In this document: positions 61,301-64,000 of the stretch, in pieces
How positions within the stretch are numbered: the first letter of the stretch is position 1
Layout: the number at the start of each line of letters is the position of its first letter
NCBI GenBank assembly: GCA_023333565.1
Contig: JAJKFH010003504.1
Span: forward strand, 5,480,005 to 5,544,004
Reading direction: 5' to 3'
DNA: 64,000 nucleotides
Source: Puffinus mauretanicus
Lineage: Eukaryota > Chordata > Aves > Procellariiformes > Procellariidae
Translations under genes and position numbers: made by a program
Notes under the pieces: generated by a model
What the model was told of the DNA's origin: nothing
The model's database searches: none
What the model saw: only the letters and a program-made list of their open reading frames with translations

Positions 61301-63561
61301 CATCCACAATAAAGGTGCCTATCCAGGCTCTGATCTGATTGTTAATTCTTAAGAATGCCAATAGAATATAATCTAAAAAATATTGACTACATTAGAGCAT
61401 TAAAATACAAAAAAGTGATTTAGAATTTAATTCTGCAGTATGTAGCACATTCCTACTATTTCTGTTTCCTAGTTGTTAATTCTTAGATACAAGTGATTTA
61501 AACATTAATGAATATGTGCTACATGCTATTGCATTCTGTTCTTCACTCCTATTAATCTCTTACCAGTAAAGTTTTTGTGTGACTTTGACTCATGGCTCAA
61601 GAACTGGTTGGCTTTATTTTCACGTGTCTCATCAACACTCAGTTCATCATTGCTATTTGGCAGGGTATTGCTGGAGGTCTTCTGTGGAGTTTGAAGTTTC
61701 TTAGGAGTAACTGTCTTTGTCTGCAAGGCTTCATTAACCAGGAAGACTGACCTATTAGTTTCACAAGGAGCGGATGCTGATGTATCATCTTGTAAGCCAA
61801 AGGCTCCCAAAGGCTTTACAGCAGAAATTTGCTTATTCCCAGATGAATCTGATCTAATAGCATCATTTCCACTACTGCTTATTTCGTCAGATTCTAACAA
61901 ATCAAACTCTCCTTTTTCTCTACCATGCTGTAGCTGTGGGCTTTGCAGAGGTTCTCCTTTACCTGTGCTAGATGAGAACCTCACTTGTTTTAGTTTTTCC
62001 AGTGAAATTTGTGTGGAGTCTTCCAGTTCTTCTGTAAGAGTGTTCTTCTCAGCTTCTCCTTCAAAAATAGTTGCAGTAGGAAGAGCATTCTTTTTCTGAA
62101 CATCTAACATCTGACTAACACGAACTTCTGAGTCAGTGGAACTTGAACTTGAACTGTGCTTCAGAATGCCCCTGGGTGGTGTACCAATGCCATTAATCCT
62201 GTCGGTCCGTTTGGCTGGTTTTGGAACAAAGTCTTCTATTTGTGACACAGGATCTGTTGCTTTGTGAATTAATTTTCTAGCTTTTGGGACAGGGCGCTTA
62301 ACTAGTCCTTTCTGTGATTCATCAGTAGGTTCTACAGAAGGCTTTTTATGTTTCTCTCTTTCATCATTTTGTAAGTTTGGTTTAGGTTGACTCTCTTCTG
62401 AGAGTGACAAAATTTCTGTAAGACATATATAGAGAAGAAATCATGAGTTTACATAGCATTCATCTGCATAAACAGAGGGGTATGACAGTGCAGATCTAGA
62501 ATGCAGTGATTATATTGGTTTATTAAAAACACCCACAGTAAAACACAGGAGGAAATTCAACATAGGTGTTGATTTCACTTGTATGTAACAGGAAGTTTTA
62601 ACAGATGAAAATCCTGTAGTTATTTCTGATTCTAGAAATATTAACTATTTGATGATTCCAAAGATAGAGAGCACACCGAATGTTTGATCAGCGTTATTCC
62701 TGCAAGGGACAAACTTTGCAGGGAAGGGCAGCTTTTGAATATGCATGCTCCTCTTCAGGCTCAAAACACAAACAGCAAGCTACAGAAATGGAAACAGGCT
62801 ATTTCCACATTCATGTGGAACAAGGTAAAATGCAGAAGTGATTTCCCAGTAGGGAGATGAATTTTTTTTTTTTTTTTATTCCTAATGTGCAAGTCTTCCT
62901 TTTTCCTGTTGGCAAGCTTCATAACAGAGACAGGGAGTAATTTCCACATATGAGCCTGTAAATTACAACTTCAAATGCCTGTATTGTGATATATCATCAC
63001 TCATCTACTTGCTTGCAGAGAATATTGCAGGAAAGGGAGTATTCGAAAATAAACAGGACTGAGAAAACAAAGGAAAAAAATAAAGATCAAAGAGTTAGAC
63101 TTCTGTTGAGCCAATAGCAGCAATGACTGGAAGGTCATAAAGACAGCTATGCTAAATTCAAGGAAATTTCTCTGTTCTCATCAGCAATTCAGGACAAACA
63201 GCCCTCTCAGATGCAGTGCTTAATACTGACTAGAACTGTGAGTAAAAGAAAGGAAGCAAAATCCATTTACTCACATAAACAGCTATTTCCTGAGTATATT
63301 CACATGTTTTACATGGGGTTTGAAATGAACTAGTTGATAACTTCAAGTAGTTAAGATAAAACAGGTTTTGATATCTTACAAAAAGAAGCAATGAAAGTAA
63401 AAATAATTTCCATATAAACCACCAAGAAATTCAGAGTCATATGCTAAATAAGTATATTTACCCTTCTTCGATAGCTGAGGTAGAGTGGCTGGTCTGTTTT
63501 CTGATTCCCCACTGTTCAAGTTATCACCTGATGCAGTGGAATTAAATGGATTTCTCCTTTG
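40187..63561 (-). CDS. SYTL2: SYTL2 (Slp2-a), Rab27 effector with tandem C2 domains; 5' exons outside window
   Basis: Fourteen minus-strand exons with GT-AG borders join without any phase break (5,919 nt, 1,972 residues plus stop). In order they encode a Ser/Lys-rich linker, a very large disordered linker from one 3.6-kb exon, a conserved [11 protein letters not shown] segment, the [11 protein letters not shown] stretch, the C2A domain ([10 protein letters not shown] to FPLKPR) and the C2B domain ([10 protein letters not shown] to [11 protein letters not shown]). The N-terminal Slp homology domain that binds GTP-Rab27 is not in the window. From family knowledge, Slp2-a links Rab27 vesicles and melanosomes to the plasma membrane through phospholipid-binding C2A, largely without calcium. 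Long forms containing the giant exon probably coexist with short forms that skip the linker exons. Confidence 0.95.
41366..41571 (-). CDS. SYTL2: SYTL2 exon, core of C2B
   Basis: It encodes the polybasic stretch [26 protein letters not shown] and [20 protein letters not shown], that is beta strands 3-7 of C2B. The donor is GTACTG. It starts with one base and ends with one base of split codons, matching both neighbours. Confidence 0.95.
42329..42428 (-). CDS. SYTL2: SYTL2 exon, early C2B
   Basis: It encodes [22 protein letters not shown] and [10 protein letters not shown], the second C2B strand and first top loop. The acceptor is 'tttttacag' and the donor GTAAGA. The cysteine codon is split to the next exon. 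Confidence 0.95.
42792..43320 (+). mobile_element. Solo LTR of an avian ERVL-like endogenous retrovirus, with target-site duplication
   Basis: This 529-bp element runs TGTCCTGATTTCGGCTGGG ... GGGTTAAACCACGACA and is flanked by perfect 5-bp duplications GTGCT (42787-42791 and 43321-43325). Five-base duplications fit ERVL-type integration. It shares ends, the CATATGACGTCATG core (CRE at 43015-43022) and the 'tttatctcaacccacgagttt' 3' block with the LTR at 31958-32537, but its middle differs, so the two belong to different subfamilies. It lies in a SYTL2 intron, antisense to the gene. No internal viral sequence. Confidence 0.93.
43813..43842. repeat. Perfect T13-A17 tract (self-complementary)
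   Basis: Thirteen T are followed directly by seventeen A, a palindromic AT tract 54 bases downstream of a SYTL2 donor. Its length should be treated with caution because homopolymers are error-prone. Confidence 0.85.
43897..43975 (-). CDS. SYTL2: SYTL2 exon, C2A-C2B junction
   Basis: It encodes [20 protein letters not shown] and VPHPVGG, the short linker and first strand of C2B. The acceptor is 'aatttcag' and the donor GTATGC. A perfect (T)13(A)17 tract lies 54 bases beyond the donor. Confidence 0.93.
45106..45276 (-). CDS. SYTL2: SYTL2 exon, second half of C2A
   Basis: It encodes [20 protein letters not shown] and then [20 protein letters not shown], ending at FPLKPR: strands 5-8 of C2A. 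The loop reads [10 protein letters not shown], lacking some of the aspartates that coordinate calcium in synaptotagmin 1, in line with calcium-independent lipid binding in this family. It is exactly 57 codons, phase 0 at both ends. Confidence 0.95.
45699..45801 (-). CDS. SYTL2: SYTL2 exon, middle of C2A
   Basis: It encodes [20 protein letters not shown] and [14 protein letters not shown]. The lysine-rich strand ([12 protein letters not shown]) is the polybasic face that binds acidic phospholipids in this family. The donor is GTATTT, with a single base shared with the preceding exon. Confidence 0.95.
46392..46561 (-). CDS. SYTL2: SYTL2 exon, start of C2A
   Basis: It encodes [20 protein letters not shown], then [20 protein letters not shown] and [16 protein letters not shown]. 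The first C2A top loop keeps both aspartates ([10 protein letters not shown]). The acceptor is 'gatacag' and the donor GTAAGT. Confidence 0.96.
47573..47692 (-). CDS. SYTL2: SYTL2 exon, Ser-rich pre-C2A linker
   Basis: It encodes [20 protein letters not shown] and [20 protein letters not shown] in exactly 40 codons, phase 0 at both ends. It could therefore be skipped without a frame change. The acceptor is 'tttttgtag' and the donor GTATGT. Confidence 0.95.
48569..49418 (-). mobile_element. 5'-truncated CR1 LINE
   Basis: The + strand starts with the reverse complement of the CR1 tail repeat (atagaatcatagaatag) and continues through the 3' untranslated region into the C-terminal reverse-transcriptase part ([33 protein letters not shown] on the minus strand). 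The frame is broken by a shift around 49000 and by further differences. It is older and of another subfamily than the copy at 15.5 kb. It lies in a SYTL2 intron in the gene's sense orientation. Confidence 0.96.
51240..51258 (+). repeat. GGGGGA tandem run, G-quadruplex-prone
   Basis: Three G5 runs separated by single A residues are followed by a GG, in a SYTL2 intron. The G-rich strand is the non-transcript (+) strand. Confidence 0.8.
51571..51613. repeat. Trinucleotide microsatellite (GAT/AAT then CAA)
   Basis: ATGATGATAATGATGATAATC is followed by repeated CAA/ATA units. It is imperfect and lies in a SYTL2 intron. Confidence 0.85.
52155..52249 (-). CDS. SYTL2: SYTL2 exon, SKSVPSFLQ linker
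   Basis: It encodes [20 protein letters not shown] and [11 protein letters not shown]. The SKSVPSFLQ motif is a strongly conserved SYTL2 landmark. The acceptor is 'gctcttcag' and the donor GTAAGT; two bases complete a codon from the previous exon. Confidence 0.95.
54678..54731 (-). CDS. SYTL2: SYTL2 micro-exon of 54 bp
   Basis: It encodes [17 protein letters not shown] with split codons at both ends (phase 1 in and out), so it is a frame-neutral cassette. The acceptor is 'cctgcacag' and the donor GTAAAT. Its identity rests on phase agreement, good splice sites and position; it is probably alternatively spliced. Confidence 0.8.
55697..55798 (-). CDS. SYTL2: SYTL2 exon, [10 protein letters not shown] linker
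   Basis: It encodes [20 protein letters not shown] and [13 protein letters not shown], a conserved SYTL2 segment. The acceptor is 'ctcgtaacag' and the donor GTGAGC. It is 102 bp with phase 1 on both sides, so it too is a frame-neutral cassette. Confidence 0.92.
57204..60824 (-). CDS. SYTL2: SYTL2 giant exon (3,621 bp, disordered linker)
   Basis: One open frame of about 1,207 codons lies between acceptor 'cattgtag' and donor GTGAGC. Joining at that donor (…GSST + R-SEEELNP) preserves phase; the frame otherwise reads on only nine residues to a stop in the intron. Composition is Lys/Glu/Ser-rich with no globular domain. Visible elements are two near-matching tryptophan motifs ([11 protein letters not shown] and SLRKFWDTG), [10 protein letters not shown] near the start, a [13 protein letters not shown] segment, and a 65-residue tandem repeat. 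Comparable long linker exons exist in mammalian SYTL2 long isoforms, from memory, but sequence conservation appears low. Many apparent + strand frames here are shadows. Confidence 0.9.
58082..58666 (-). repeat. SYTL2: 195-bp in-frame tandem repeat, three near-identical copies, in SYTL2
   Basis: Units lie at 58472-58666, 58277-58471 and 58082-58276 (transcription order). They differ at only a few bases and each encodes 65 residues, including [29 protein letters not shown] and [13 protein letters not shown]. Two further decayed copies follow (about 57.76-58.08 kb), recognised by [13 protein letters not shown] and [13 protein letters not shown]. The period being a multiple of three keeps the frame. 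Confidence 0.97.
61564..62415 (-). CDS. SYTL2: SYTL2 exon (852 bp), Ser/Lys-rich linker with KQVRF motif
   Basis: It encodes about 284 residues: a basic stretch with [36 protein letters not shown] (a family-like landmark), then [19 protein letters not shown]. The KQVRF sequence (61976-61990) fits the RVxF consensus for protein phosphatase 1. The acceptor is 'tcttacag' and the donor GTAAGA, with phases agreeing on both sides. Predicted disordered; no domain visible. Confidence 0.92.
63462..63561 (-). CDS. SYTL2: SYTL2 exon (100 bp), most 5' exon found in the window
   Basis: It encodes [20 protein letters not shown] and [13 protein letters not shown] plus one base. The acceptor is 'cttttttag' and the donor GTAAAT. 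The NPFN sequence is a short motif also seen in this part of other Slp proteins, as I recall. Upstream exons with the Slp homology domain must lie right of 64000. Confidence 0.85.
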
Positions 63562-64000
63562 CTAAAAAAGGAATGTACATTATAATTGCAGTCAAACTCT
63601 TATATCAGTACAGTCTGGACAAAATAAATGAAAGTGCAGTGATTTCCTCTGCCTCACTACCCTGTCGGCAAAGAATCTGAAAGCATGCCTCTCGTATTGG
63701 ATACATGACCAAAAAACCTAAACAACATGAACCAGGAAACTATCAGAAGTGCTAGTGATAGCTTCATCCTGTTCTTTTGGAAGTCACCAACAGCAGAGAT
63801 AAGCCACCACTTAAAGACACTTGAAAATCCCAAGTTGTTGCAAGTTAAATAATTTTATCTCTACTTCTGTGACTTTAGAGATATTGGAACACAGCAAGAC
63901 AATTCTTTTCAGTGGCTGAAGAGATTAGAAACAATGTCAAGCACAGACAGCCACTGATTATAGCCGTAACAGCAGTTAGCACTGAACTTTTAGCGTTTTC

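Larger units (their letters stand above)
40333..63461 (-). other. SYTL2: SYTL2 introns: overview of non-exonic DNA
   Basis: The larger introns (46.56-47.57, 47.69-52.15, 52.25-54.68, 55.80-57.20, 60.82-61.56, 62.42-63.46 kb) are AT-rich. Apart from the CR1 at 48.6 kb and the LTR at 42.8 kb they hold only simple sequence: T-runs at 47.39-47.42 and 49.97-49.99 kb, TA/TG alternation at 50.38-50.41 kb, trinucleotide runs at 51.57-51.61 kb, and GTAT units near 51.81 kb. No nested gene or structured RNA was recognised. The right edge (63562-64000) is intron with nothing notable. Confidence 0.55.

Noticed and set aside
1..64000. Operons, CRISPR arrays, tRNA or rRNA genes
   Set aside because: No repeat-spacer arrays, cloverleaf-like genes or ribosomal sequence were recognised; the window is vertebrate nuclear DNA.

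Overview
This is nuclear DNA from a bird, very probably a neoavian. It carries CR1 LINE fragments ending in the ATTCTATG-type 3' tail, two solo LTRs of the avian ERVL-like type, vertebrate GT-AG exons and CpG-island promoters. No bacterial, CRISPR or phage structure was seen. The gene order TMEM126A(+), CREBZF(-), CCDC89(-), SYTL2(-) matches, from memory, the order and orientation at human 11q14.1 downstream of DLG2.

Layout. 1-198: edge of a CR1 copy. 199-14.3 kb: AT-rich DNA with no recognisable gene, holding old CR1 remnants. 14.3-15.35 kb: CpG island with opposed YY1-type motifs, the promoter of TMEM126A. 15.15-23.8 kb: TMEM126A, with four coding exons that join in phase to give 209 residues; its first intron holds a truncated CR1 with a long open reverse-transcriptase frame and a roughly 1.2-kb LTR-like element. 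23.8-30.76 kb: convergent 3' region shared by TMEM126A and CREBZF. 30.77-31.69 kb: single-exon CREBZF coding region (309 aa). 31.96-32.54 kb: a solo LTR carrying a perfect CRE palindrome, inserted directly upstream of CREBZF. 34.12-35.18 kb: single-exon CCDC89 (354 aa). 38.4-64 kb: the 3' part of SYTL2. I could place 14 coding exons whose phases all agree; together they encode 1,972 residues plus the stop. The N-terminal Rab27-binding exons lie beyond the right edge.

The genes are not an operon. TMEM126A is a mitochondrial inner-membrane complex I assembly factor, CREBZF a nuclear atypical bZIP cofactor, CCDC89 a coiled-coil protein, and SYTL2 a Rab27 effector with tandem C2 domains that tethers vesicles to the plasma membrane. 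I found no wholly new system. The strongest points for follow-up are: (1) a 195-bp tandem repeat (65 residues, three near-identical plus two decayed copies) inside a 3.6-kb SYTL2 exon; (2) the CRE-bearing LTR next to the promoter of CREBZF, itself a CREB/ATF-family regulator; (3) a putative PP1 docking motif and repeated tryptophan motifs in the SYTL2 linker; (4) start-stop and very short uORFs at the TMEM126A promoter.
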